Both the position numbers and the translations under genes were made by a program. Positions 1 through 5,300 of a stretch of 16,797 bases of DNA are shown piece by piece. The notes under the pieces are model-generated. The model did no database searches. It was not told the origin of the DNA and saw only the letters and a list, made by a program, of their open reading frames with translations. Numbering within the stretch: the stretch's first letter is position 1; each line of letters starts with the position of its first letter. Source of the DNA: an uncultured Lachnospiraceae bacterium (GTDB lineage Bacteria > Bacillota > Clostridia > Lachnospirales > Lachnospiraceae); the NCBI GenBank assembly GCA_947068385.1, contig CAMTBF010000019.1, positions 1-16,797 on the forward strand. The letters run 5' to 3'.

Positions 1-1
1 T

Positions 2-46
2 GAGGAGGTCGGAAATTTCGTGTTTTATTTTATGCCTAATGCTTAA
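2..46 (+). CDS. Possible 3' end of an upstream gene (partial)
   Basis: One plus-strand frame is open from the window edge and ends in TAA at 44-46, giving a 14-residue tail (EEVGNFVFYFMPNA). The stop abuts the terminator hairpin starting at 45, the usual arrangement for the end of a transcription unit. The piece is too short to assign to a family, and nothing in it looks like the end of a HicA toxin, which would be the expected partner of the DUF1902 gene downstream. It could also be non-coding. Confidence 0.3.
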   Translation, partial: EEVGNFVFYFMPNA

Positions 47-70
47 GAGCCGGATTTATCGGCTCTTTTC
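45..70 (+). terminator. Rho-independent terminator hairpin
   Basis: AAGAGCCG (45-52), a 7-nt loop, then CGGCTCTT (60-67), running into TTTC. This is a perfect 8-bp stem with a short T-run and should end transcription entering from the left, so the next gene probably needs its own promoter or readthrough. Confidence 0.7.
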
Positions 71-93
71 AATTCTATATGGAGGTGTCGTCC

Positions 94-306
94 ATGGAAT
101 ATACCATCAATCTCACATGGGATGCAGAAGCCGGTGTATGGATTGCAACAAGCAGCGATATCCCCGGATTGGTATTGGAGTCCGGCTCTTTCGATGCGTT
201 ATTGGAACGTACTCGATATGCCGTTCCCGAACTGCTGGCAATAAATTCTCCCAAAGCGCAGCCCCTTTCCCTGACATTCAAATCAGAACGCCATGAAAGC
301 TCTTAA
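94..306 (+). CDS. DUF1902 domain protein (HicB-like fold), 70 aa
   Basis: Small protein of the DUF1902 family, known as a HicB-related partial RNase-H-like fold often found as an antitoxin-like gene. Seen here: the N-terminal beta-strand pattern EYTINLTWDAEAGVWIA, the DIPGLVLE motif, a helix (residues ~37-54) ending in AVPELL, and the terminal SLTFKSERHE strand; length is typical. The start at ATG 94 is chosen because GGAGG (81-85) lies 8 nt upstream; the ATG at 79 overlaps that ribosome site. No HicA-like toxin is visible next to it: the next gene is convergent and begins 7 bp after the stop. It therefore looks like an orphan antitoxin-type gene or a stand-alone regulator. Family call is fairly sure; function is inferred. 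Confidence 0.8.
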   Translation: MEYTINLTWDAEAGVWIATSSDIPGLVLESGSFDALLERTRYAVPELLAINSPKAQPLSLTFKSERHESS

Positions 307-313
307 GAAGCCG

Positions 314-2383
314 TCAGCCCCTCCGCTCCAGCTCCGCAAAATAAGCCCCGATAAACCGCTCCATATCCTCCACGGCCCTCTCGCAGGCCGCGCTCCATGC
401 ATCGGCATTCTCCCGCCTGCAGGCCTGGCCGATGGGCACGCCCCTCCTGCCCAGGGCATACTTGGCGCTCCTGGGGTAGCACTGCATCTCGATGTGGGCG
501 GTAATGGTCATGAGCTGCTGCATCTGCTCCGCCAGCTGCCTGTCCTCATTCCAGTTCTCCATCATCCAACGGTACAGCTCCGGATGGAAGTTCAGCATGA
601 CGCCGCAATGGCCGTGTCCGCCCATTTTCAGGAACCCATACATCAGGGAGGAATCCGCATTGTAGATCTTCAAGGGCGTTCCCTTCACCGCCTCCAGCTT
701 TTTCCCCAGCACGTCCAGGCTCTGGGACGTCTCCTTATAGAAGACGAAGCGCCCTGTCCCCGCGCACCATGCCACCAGTTCTGGCGAAAACAGCCTCTTG
801 TAAGGCTTGGGGCATTCGTACAGGCCGAAGCGGACATCCGGCACCGCCTCCAGAATACGGGCTATGGCCTCCCTGGCGCGGTCCTCGCCCTCGTCCTGAT
901 GGCACTCCCCGTCCCGAGAGCAACCCTCGTCCCGTTGGCAGCCCTCGTCCCCATGGCAACCCTCGTCCCGTTGGCAGCCCTCGTCCCCACGGCAACCCTC
1001 GTCCCGCGCGCAAAGGGAATTGGTCAGCAATACCACGATGTCCACACCCGTAGCCGCCATCCGGCCCGCGGAGGCAATCAAATCCTTCACCAAATCCCGC
1101 CCTGCGGCCCCATTGCCTCCCTCTGGCGCATTGCAGTCCGGAACATCCACATAGGCAGTGGAGGCCACGGGAGCCGTCCCCGCCTCCTCCTTCACACAGG
1201 CAGAAATCTTCAGGCGCTCCTCCTCGTTCAGCAGCTCCATCTCATTGGAAAGGCATACGGCGAACAGCCCCGCGACCCCATTGTCCAGATACCACCTGGT
1301 CAGCGCCCGCAGCCCCTCATAGTCCACTTCCTTCTCCTCCGTAAAGGGCGTCAGCATCACCGGCCACAGCCCTTCCGGAAGCCCCTCCTTCTCCTCCCGC
1401 TTCGGGAAACGCAGCTGCCAGAAGGCGACAGTCCTCCGTTTCCATGTATATGTAATATAGACATCGTTCCCCTCCGCCACAATGGCAGGATAAGAGAATT
1501 CAGCCCTTTCGATGTTGGCGCTGCAGGGCACATGGTCCAGGATCTCCGGATTGCTCCAGGTATCGCCGTTATCCTCCGACACCGCAAAGGCAATGGGGGA
1601 GCGTGCCGCCCAGTTGCCGGAAACCGGATTGTACACCAGCACCAGCCTGCCGTCTGCCAGCCTGGCCACATCGATTCCGCAGTTGTTGTTGGGCAGCGAT
1701 GTCCTCACTGCCATGCTCCAGCTCCGCCCGCCATCCTCCGAACGGCTCCTGTAGATTGCCCCTTCACTGCTGCGCATCAGCATGTGGACGGTTCCCCGTT
1801 CATCCTGCCAGAGCGTGGGCTGGATTATGCCGCTGCCGGACAGCATCCCTCTTTCAAATGGTACATCCGGGCTTCTGTGCCATGTCCTTCCCCCGTCCTC
1901 CGAACGGTCCGTGAAGCAGGCCCATCCAGACCTTTCCGTGGAAGCCGGGGCCAGGAGCGCCCCGTCCCGCAGGCGGATGCACTTGTTCTTCACGGGCCCC
2001 CGGCCGCCGAAGTCTCCCGGCACCAGCTCCCGCCCCTCGCTCCAGGTCAGCCCGCTGTCCGGGGATTCCTTTATAAAGGTCTGCCACCTGAAAATCTCCT
2101 CTCCCACCTTATAGAACAGGAGCAGCCGCTCCCCGTCCGCGAACAGCACCGGATTCCAGCAGGGCACGCCCGGGGCCTCCGCCACCTTCCGGGGCTCCTC
2201 CCATTCTCCTGCATCCCTTCTGGCAAACCAGATGGCCACGTCCGGCGCCTTCTCATGTTCCCCGCCGAACCAGGCCGCCCCCAGCCTGCCGTCCGGCAGG
2301 ACACAGGCGGTGGACGCGTGGCATTGCCGGAATTTCGTTTCCGATTCGAAAATGTGTTGATGGTTCTTTACCTGATATTTCAT
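314..2383 (-). CDS. Sialidase-like propeller / DapA-NanA family aldolase fusion, 689 aa
   Basis: Two enzyme-like domains in one uninterrupted frame. Residues ~1-325 are an Asp-box beta-propeller (BNR/sialidase superfamily): four SxDxGxTW-type boxes start at residues 107, 161, 215 and 269, exactly 54 residues apart, and the N-terminus carries the HAST...GG.HE pattern of the BNR_2 group. Residues ~336-689 are a DHDPS/N-acetylneuraminate-lyase TIM barrel (LWPVMLTPFTE start), with candidate catalytic Tyr522 in LYECPKPYKR and Schiff-base Lys550 in FYKETS. The usual GTTGE loop is replaced by CLSNE (377-381). A Cys/Asp/Glu repeat (458-500) sits in the loop before the Tyr strand. No signal peptide, so probably cytosolic. 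A role in sialic-acid or related 2-keto-sugar-acid breakdown is plausible, but the substrate is not readable. ATG 2383 has GAGG 8 nt upstream and AAGGAG slightly further. No neighbouring sugar-acid genes are visible. Confidence 0.85.
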   Translation of the reverse strand: MKYQVKNHQHIFESETKFRQCHASTACVLPDGRLGAAWFGGEHEKAPDVAIWFARRDAGEWEEPRKVAEAPGVPCWNPVLFADGERLLLFYKVGEEIFRWQTFIKESPDSGLTWSEGRELVPGDFGGRGPVKNKCIRLRDGALLAPASTERSGWACFTDRSEDGGRTWHRSPDVPFERGMLSGSGIIQPTLWQDERGTVHMLMRSSEGAIYRSRSEDGGRSWSMAVRTSLPNNNCGIDVARLADGRLVLVYNPVSGNWAARSPIAFAVSEDNGDTWSNPEILDHVPCSANIERAEFSYPAIVAEGNDVYITYTWKRRTVAFWQLRFPKREEKEGLPEGLWPVMLTPFTEEKEVDYEGLRALTRWYLDNGVAGLFAVCLSNEMELLNEEERLKISACVKEEAGTAPVASTAYVDVPDCNAPEGGNGAAGRDLVKDLIASAGRMAATGVDIVVLLTNSLCARDEGCRGDEGCQRDEGCHGDEGCQRDEGCSRDGECHQDEGEDRAREAIARILEAVPDVRFGLYECPKPYKRLFSPELVAWCAGTGRFVFYKETSQSLDVLGKKLEAVKGTPLKIYNADSSLMYGFLKMGGHGHCGVMLNFHPELYRWMMENWNEDRQLAEQMQQLMTITAHIEMQCYPRSAKYALGRRGVPIGQACRRENADAWSAACERAVEDMERFIGAYFAELERRG
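885..1010. repeat. In-frame 18-bp minisatellite, about 7 units
   Basis: Seven 18-bp units lie end to end (885-902, 903-920, 921-938, 939-956, 957-974, 975-992, 993-1010). The core is CCCTCGTCCC on the plus strand. The first two are degenerate. Units 921-956 and 957-992 form a 36-bp pair differing at one base, indicating recent duplication. On the minus strand each unit encodes six residues of the form DEGCxx, so copy-number change keeps the host gene in frame. Confidence 0.9.
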
Positions 2384-2425
2384 GGAATATTCCTCAAGCT
2401 CCTTTTCCCTTTTTGAAAATTTGAA

Positions 2426-2436
2426 AAACCTGGTTT
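2426..2436. promoter_or_regulatory. Small palindrome upstream of the fusion gene, possible operator
   Basis: AAACC-T-GGTTT is a perfect 11-bp inverted repeat 43 bp upstream of the ATG of the propeller-aldolase gene, in an AT-rich stretch. I could not find a convincing -35/-10 pair for that gene next to it, and I do not recognise the site as that of any named regulator. Confidence 0.25.
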
Positions 2437-2453
2437 AAAATGGCTGTAGCTTC

Positions 2454-2482
2454 TTGCACTTTTCTGCGGATTATGTTATTGT
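2454..2482 (+). promoter_or_regulatory. Candidate promoter of the antitoxin RNA
   Basis: TTGCAC (2454-2459), 17-bp spacer, TATTGT (2477-2482). Four of six -10 positions match consensus. Start would be near 2489, giving a plus-strand RNA that runs toward the 3' end of the toxin gene. Confidence 0.45.
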
Positions 2483-2488
2483 TTAGAT

Positions 2489-2612
2489 ACAGAGAGGCAC
2501 CTGCTGGTAACAGATGCCCCGCTGAAACTACCGATAGACGGTTAGCCCATTAAGTGGTTATGGCAAAATAGTCGCCTCACTTTGGCAGGTAACGGCGGCT
2601 ATTTCTGCGTTT
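2489..2612 (+). ncRNA. Candidate antitoxin RNA of a type I toxin-antitoxin pair
   Basis: A short structured region without a credible reading frame. It begins with an imperfect hairpin (GGCACCTG 2495-2502 with CAGATGCC), continues through CGGTTAGCCC (2539-2548), and ends in a 9-bp stem (2568-2576 with 2594-2602) followed by a T-rich tract. As plus-strand RNA the terminal stem is fully paired through one G-U wobble, while the minus-strand version has one mismatch. The RNA would overlap the toxin mRNA over the shared terminator hairpin, and its TTAGCCC is complementary to GGGCTAA at the toxin ribosome site. Layout matches convergent type I modules such as par of pAD1. Boundaries are inferred from promoter and terminator only. 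Confidence 0.5.
2565..2604. terminator. Bidirectional terminator shared by toxin mRNA and antitoxin RNA
   Basis: Stem arms ATAGTCGCC (2568-2576) and GGCGGCTAT (2594-2602) around a 17-nt loop. On the minus strand it is followed by TTTTGCC, on the plus strand by TTTC and more T-rich sequence. The toxin stop codon (2599-2601) lies inside the arm. Confidence 0.65.
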
Positions 2613-2703
2613 TGTTATTATCCTTGCTTCCGATGGCGTATCCGAGACCAAACGCTGTCAGCACAAGGCTGATTACTGCTATCAATCCTTCAATCGTCAA
2701 CAT
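2599..2703 (-). CDS. Small hydrophobic holin-like type I toxin, 34 aa
   Basis: A single-helix peptide: short N-terminal MLTIEGLI, a hydrophobic segment over residues ~7-25, then a polar Lys/Asp-rich tail ending NNKTQK. This is the pattern of the 'putative holin-like toxin' peptides of Firmicutes, which insert in the membrane when over-produced. The ATG at 2703 is chosen over the upstream in-frame extension to 2838 because AAAGGAGGG (ribosome site, 2711-2719) sits 7-8 nt before it, and the extension runs through structured leader. A promoter lies 119 nt upstream, the leader can sequester the ribosome site, and a convergent RNA overlaps the 3' end. Family assignment is by pattern from memory; toxicity is inferred. 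Confidence 0.75.
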   Translation of the reverse strand: MLTIEGLIAVISLVLTAFGLGYAIGSKDNNKTQK

Positions 2704-2822
2704 CCACTTAGCCCTCCTTTCACGAAATCTAAGATTTCTTAAGATTCCCTTGCGGTTTCTATGTAAACGGAGGGTCACAGTCCCTCCGAAGAGGGCTAAC
2801 CGCCTACCATCTTGGTAGTTGT
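2704..2822 (-). promoter_or_regulatory. Structured toxin mRNA leader with alternative ribosome-site sequestration
   Basis: The ~119-nt leader starts with a CTACCA/TGGTAG hairpin (2804-2818). Four segments follow in mRNA order: A TTAGCCCTC (2799-2791), B GGAGGG (2787-2782), C CCCTCC (2774-2769), D GGAGGGCTAA (2717-2708, containing the ribosome site). A can pair with D (9 bp) or with B (5 bp, UUCG loop); C can pair with B (6 bp, 7-nt loop) or with D (6 bp). A and C are thus both potential anti-ribosome-site sequences. A further small hairpin (GAAATCT/AGATTTC, 2724-2738) lies just upstream of D. Confidence 0.65.
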
Positions 2823-2828
2823 AAAGTG

Positions 2829-2857
2829 ATATTACCATATTTCGACAATGATTTCAA
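2829..2857 (-). promoter_or_regulatory. Toxin promoter
   Basis: Minus-strand TTGAAA (2857-2852), 17-bp spacer, TAATAT (2834-2829), a near-consensus sigma-A-type promoter with start near 2822. The -35 lies inside a perfect palindrome AATGATT-TC-AATCATT (2847-2862). Confidence 0.7.
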
Positions 2858-2881
2858 TCATTTCCACCCGATTGGACTATC

Positions 2882-2927
2882 TGTCACATAGCCTTGTCAC
2901 ACAACTGTAACTTTTTTCTGTTATAAT
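2882..2927 (+). promoter_or_regulatory. Response-regulator operon promoter with direct and inverted operator repeats
   Basis: Extended -10 TGTTATAAT (TATAAT at 2922-2927) without a recognisable -35 at the right distance, as in activator-dependent promoters. Upstream are TGTCACA at 2882-2888 and 2895-2901 and TGTAAC at 2906-2911. TCACA-N4-TGTAA (2897-2910) fits the TnACA-N4-TGTAA inverted repeat that I recall for BceR-type regulators. TGTAA starts 16 bp before the -10, the same as in the copy at 5113-5143. Confidence 0.65.
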
Positions 2928-2966
2928 AATCCCACAATAAACATATAAAAAAGGCGGATTCCAACC

Positions 2967-3638
2967 ATGAACCACATCTACTATATAGAAGACGACCCCG
3001 ACATAGCCGCTGCTGTAAAGGAATACCTGGAGCAGAAAGGCTTCCGCGTCACCCTCTGCGCCACCCTGGCTCAGGCCAGGCAGGAGCTGGAGGACCATCT
3101 GCCCACTTTGGTGCTGCTGGACTGGAACATGCCGGACGGCCACGGGGACAGGCTGTGCCGCTGGATTCGGAGCAGATGGAAAGAGCTGCCCATTATCTTC
3201 CTCACCGTCCGCAGCGACGCCTCGGACATCGTCTCCGGCTTCCGGGACGGCGCTGACGATTACGTAGTCAAGCCCTTCCAGCTGGAGGTGCTGCACTCCC
3301 GCATCCTGGCGCTGCTGCGCAGGACGGGCAATGTGGCGGAGCAGTACCTCTCCTGCGGCGGCATCCGCATAGACCAGAACCGCCGGACAGTCACCTGCCA
3401 TTCGGAGGAAGTCCCCTTGAGCGCGGCGGAATACCAGCTCCTCCTGTACCTGATGCAGCACAAGGGAAAGACCCTCACCAGGGAACAGATTCTGGCGCAG
3501 GTATGGGACGCCAACGGAAACTATGTAAACAACAACACCCTGACGGTCACCGTGAAGCGGCTGCGGGACAAGCTCCGCCAGCCCGCCTGCTTAAAGACCG
3601 TCAGGAGCGTGGGCTACCGCATGGAGGATACCTTATGA
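2967..3638 (+). CDS. OmpR/PhoB-family response regulator, 223 aa
   Basis: Cytosolic DNA-binding half of a two-component system. Receiver domain (residues 1-~115) has the acidic pocket Glu8-Asp9-Asp10, phospho-acceptor Asp52 in LLDWNMPDG, Thr80 and Lys102 in VVKPF. A winged-helix effector domain (~130-220) contains the recognition-helix stretch NNNTLTVTVKRLRDKL and the terminal RSVGYRM wing. Length is standard. The ATG at 2967 is preceded by AAGGCGG, a moderate ribosome site. Its stop overlaps the kinase start by 4 nt (ATGA), so the two are translationally coupled. Because the transporter follows directly, it most likely activates that transporter in response to a cell-envelope stress such as an antimicrobial peptide. 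The family call is firm; the inducer is unknown. Confidence 0.95.
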   Translation: MNHIYYIEDDPDIAAAVKEYLEQKGFRVTLCATLAQARQELEDHLPTLVLLDWNMPDGHGDRLCRWIRSRWKELPIIFLTVRSDASDIVSGFRDGADDYVVKPFQLEVLHSRILALLRRTGNVAEQYLSCGGIRIDQNRRTVTCHSEEVPLSAAEYQLLLYLMQHKGKTLTREQILAQVWDANGNYVNNNTLTVTVKRLRDKLRQPACLKTVRSVGYRMEDTL

Positions 3639-5119
3639 GCACACGGAAGAACATCTTCGTCACCTTGGGGCTGACAGTGTCCGTAAGCCTCCTAGCCGCC
3701 GCCCTGGCCGTGCTGCTCTTTACCTTCCATTACGGGCAGCTGCAGTTCGACCTGCTGAACGCGGTCTGCGGGGAGGTGGTGGAGCAGGATCCGCAGGCCC
3801 GAAGAAGCGTTGCCGCCGCCCTGAAGGAATACACGGGCGGGAATGCCGACGGCACCGCCGACGAAGACATCTTGTCATCACTAGGATACCGTGTCAGCGA
3901 CTTCTCGGTTCCTACCTACAAGCAGAGCCTCTGGTACATCGGGGCCGGGTTCCTGGCAGGGAGCCTGCTGTTCGCCTGCACCTGGGCTTACCGCAACCGC
4001 CGGGAGGCCATGCGCATACAGGCCCTGACAGAATATCTGGAACAGGCCTGCACCGGCACCGCACCCATCCTCTCTGCCTCCGCTGCCTCCGGAAAGGCTG
4101 CCTTCTTAAAGGCTGCTTCCAGGAAGGCCTCCTTCGGAGAAGCCGCTCCCGGAAAGGCCGCTTTCTTAAAGGCTGCTTTCAGGAAGGCAACCTCCGAAGA
4201 AGAAGCCGCTGGAACGTCAGCCACTTTAGAAGTCGCCATTGGGGAGGACGATTTCTCCCGGCTGGAGGACGAAATCTACAAGACCGTGACCTCCCTTTAT
4301 CAGGCGAAGGAGACCGCCCTCCGGGCCAGGAACGGCTTCGCGGAGAACCTGTCCAACATCGCCCATCAGCTCAAGACCCCCATCACCGCCATCTCCCTGT
4401 CCCTGCAGATGCTGGAACGCAGCTCTGCCGGGAAGACTCCCTGCGCCCCGGAGGCAGCCGCGCCGCCGGGGACGGAGTCTCTGGCAACGGCACATGGCTC
4501 GCCGGATCATAATCCCCCTGCGGAAGCATCCGATACATCCGGCCGAAAAGCGCCTGCCTCAGATTTCCCCCGCCCTCATCTAATGCAGATACAAAAGCAG
4601 CTTAAACGCCTGACCCATCTGGAGGAGGCCCTGCTGCTCCTGTCCCGCATCGATGCCGGAGCCTTATCCTTACAGAGGGAAGAAGTGGACGTCTTCACTC
4701 TGCTGACCCTTGCGGCAGACAACCTGCAGGAGCTGCTGGCCGCCTCCGGCACCTCTGTGGAGATACCGGAGCAGGGCGGCATGATGGTCATGGCGGATCT
4801 GGACTGGACCATGGAGGCGGTGATGAACCTGATGAAGAACTGCGCGGAACACGGAGGCGGTGGGAAGATCCGCTGCTCCTATGCCCAGAACCCTCTATAT
4901 ACGGAGATTCTCATCCAGGACCAGGGCCCGGGCTTCGCCAGGGAGGATATCCCCCACCTCTTCAAACGCTTCTACCGGGGCCGGAACGCCGCCAGGGGCG
5001 GCATCGGCATCGGGCTGGCCCTGGCGAAGGAGATCATCGAATGCCAGAACGGCACCCTCCGGGCCAGGAACCAGCCGGGCGGAGGCGCTCTTTTCGAAAT
5101 TCGCTTCTACAGTCACTGA
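3635..5119 (+). CDS. Membrane sensor histidine kinase with unusual linker repeats and DHp insertion, 494 aa
   Basis: Sensor partner of the regulator it overlaps. Two membrane segments (residues ~7-30 and ~98-118) flank a ~65-residue extracytoplasmic part. The DHp domain has phospho-acceptor His244 in NIAHQLKTPITAI; the ATPase domain shows the N box NLMKNCAEH (~398-406), G1 DQGPGF (~429-434) and G2 GIGIGLALAKEI (~456-467). Two departures from the family: an Ala/Lys-rich tandem repeat between membrane segment 2 and DHp (~152-193), and a ~50-residue Pro/Ala/Ser-rich insertion (~263-313) at the tip of the DHp hairpin, where a short turn is normal. The ATG at 3635 has GGAGG (3623-3627) 7 nt upstream; an upstream in-frame extension is ignored because it lies inside the regulator gene. 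The stop lies inside the operator for the next gene. Confidence 0.93.
   Translation: MSTRKNIFVTLGLTVSVSLLAAALAVLLFTFHYGQLQFDLLNAVCGEVVEQDPQARRSVAAALKEYTGGNADGTADEDILSSLGYRVSDFSVPTYKQSLWYIGAGFLAGSLLFACTWAYRNRREAMRIQALTEYLEQACTGTAPILSASAASGKAAFLKAASRKASFGEAAPGKAAFLKAAFRKATSEEEAAGTSATLEVAIGEDDFSRLEDEIYKTVTSLYQAKETALRARNGFAENLSNIAHQLKTPITAISLSLQMLERSSAGKTPCAPEAAAPPGTESLATAHGSPDHNPPAEASDTSGRKAPASDFPRPHLMQIQKQLKRLTHLEEALLLLSRIDAGALSLQREEVDVFTLLTLAADNLQELLAASGTSVEIPEQGGMMVMADLDWTMEAVMNLMKNCAEHGGGGKIRCSYAQNPLYTEILIQDQGPGFAREDIPHLFKRFYRGRNAARGGIGIGLALAKEIIECQNGTLRARNQPGGGALFEIRFYSH
4091..4213 (+). repeat. Two-copy 60/63-bp tandem repeat in the kinase linker
   Basis: Unit 1 (4091-4150) and unit 2 (4151-4213) both begin GGAAAGGC and contain TTCTTAAAGGCTGCTT and CAGGAAGGC. 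They encode two GKAAFLKAA-type blocks with alternating Ala, Phe and Lys. A shorter internal periodicity is also visible within each unit. Confidence 0.85.
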
Positions 5120-5143
5120 GCTGTAAGTTTCACCTGTTATACT
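5113..5143 (+). promoter_or_regulatory. Second promoter/operator module, in front of the ABC transporter
   Basis: TCACT-N4-TGTAAG (5113-5127) followed by the extended -10 TGTTATACT (TATACT at 5138-5143). TGTAA starts 16 bp before the -10 hexamer, identical in spacing to the module upstream of the response regulator. The operator overlaps the histidine-kinase stop codon (5117-5119). Predicted start near 5150 leaves a ~150-nt leader before the ATPase gene. Confidence 0.65.
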
Positions 5144-5186
5144 TTAACTTGTGGGAGCCGCAGCAAGGCTTTCACCGTCTGCGCGG

Positions 5187-5207
5187 GGCATACCGGAACG
5201 GAATGCC
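5187..5207 (+). other. Hairpin in the leader of the ABC transporter mRNA
   Basis: GGCAT-A-CCG-GAA-CGG-A-ATGCC folds into a nearly perfect stem with a GAA loop. No T-run follows, so it is not an intrinsic terminator. A second small stem, GGCG-AAA-CGCC, follows downstream. The 181 bp between kinase and ATPase hold no other recognisable gene. Confidence 0.45.
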
Positions 5208-5300
5208 GAAACAGGCGGCAAAACGGGCGGCGAAACGCCAGCAAGCGCCGCAGGGAATAGCCCCACAGACGAAGCTTACAGCAGAAAGGAGCAATGCAAA

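Noticed and set aside
885..1010. CRISPR-like repeat array
   Set aside because: Units are 18 bp, directly adjacent with no spacers, and lie in frame in a conserved gene.
293..2416. 707-codon open frame on the plus strand opposite the propeller-aldolase gene
   Set aside because: Its product is Pro/Leu/His/Arg-rich with no domain, while the opposite strand carries four evenly spaced Asp boxes and a recognisable aldolase. Antisense frames stay open easily in GC-rich genes, and the 18-bp repeat introduces no stop.
2599..2838. 79-residue version of the toxin starting upstream at 2838
   Set aside because: The extension is Arg-rich, not hydrophobic, crosses the structured leader, begins next to the promoter, and has no ribosome site; AAAGGAGGG points to ATG 2703.
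2877..3461. 194-codon frame opposite the response regulator
   Set aside because: Shadow of a response-regulator gene with all receiver residues on the other strand; no ribosome site or family match.
5187..5207. Terminator between kinase and ATPase genes
   Set aside because: Good stem but no T-run on either side.
5151..5300. N-terminal extension of the ABC ATPase
   Set aside because: Frame is open but the predicted peptide is low-complexity, the family begins at the equivalent of Met 5301, and AAAGGAG is placed for that codon.
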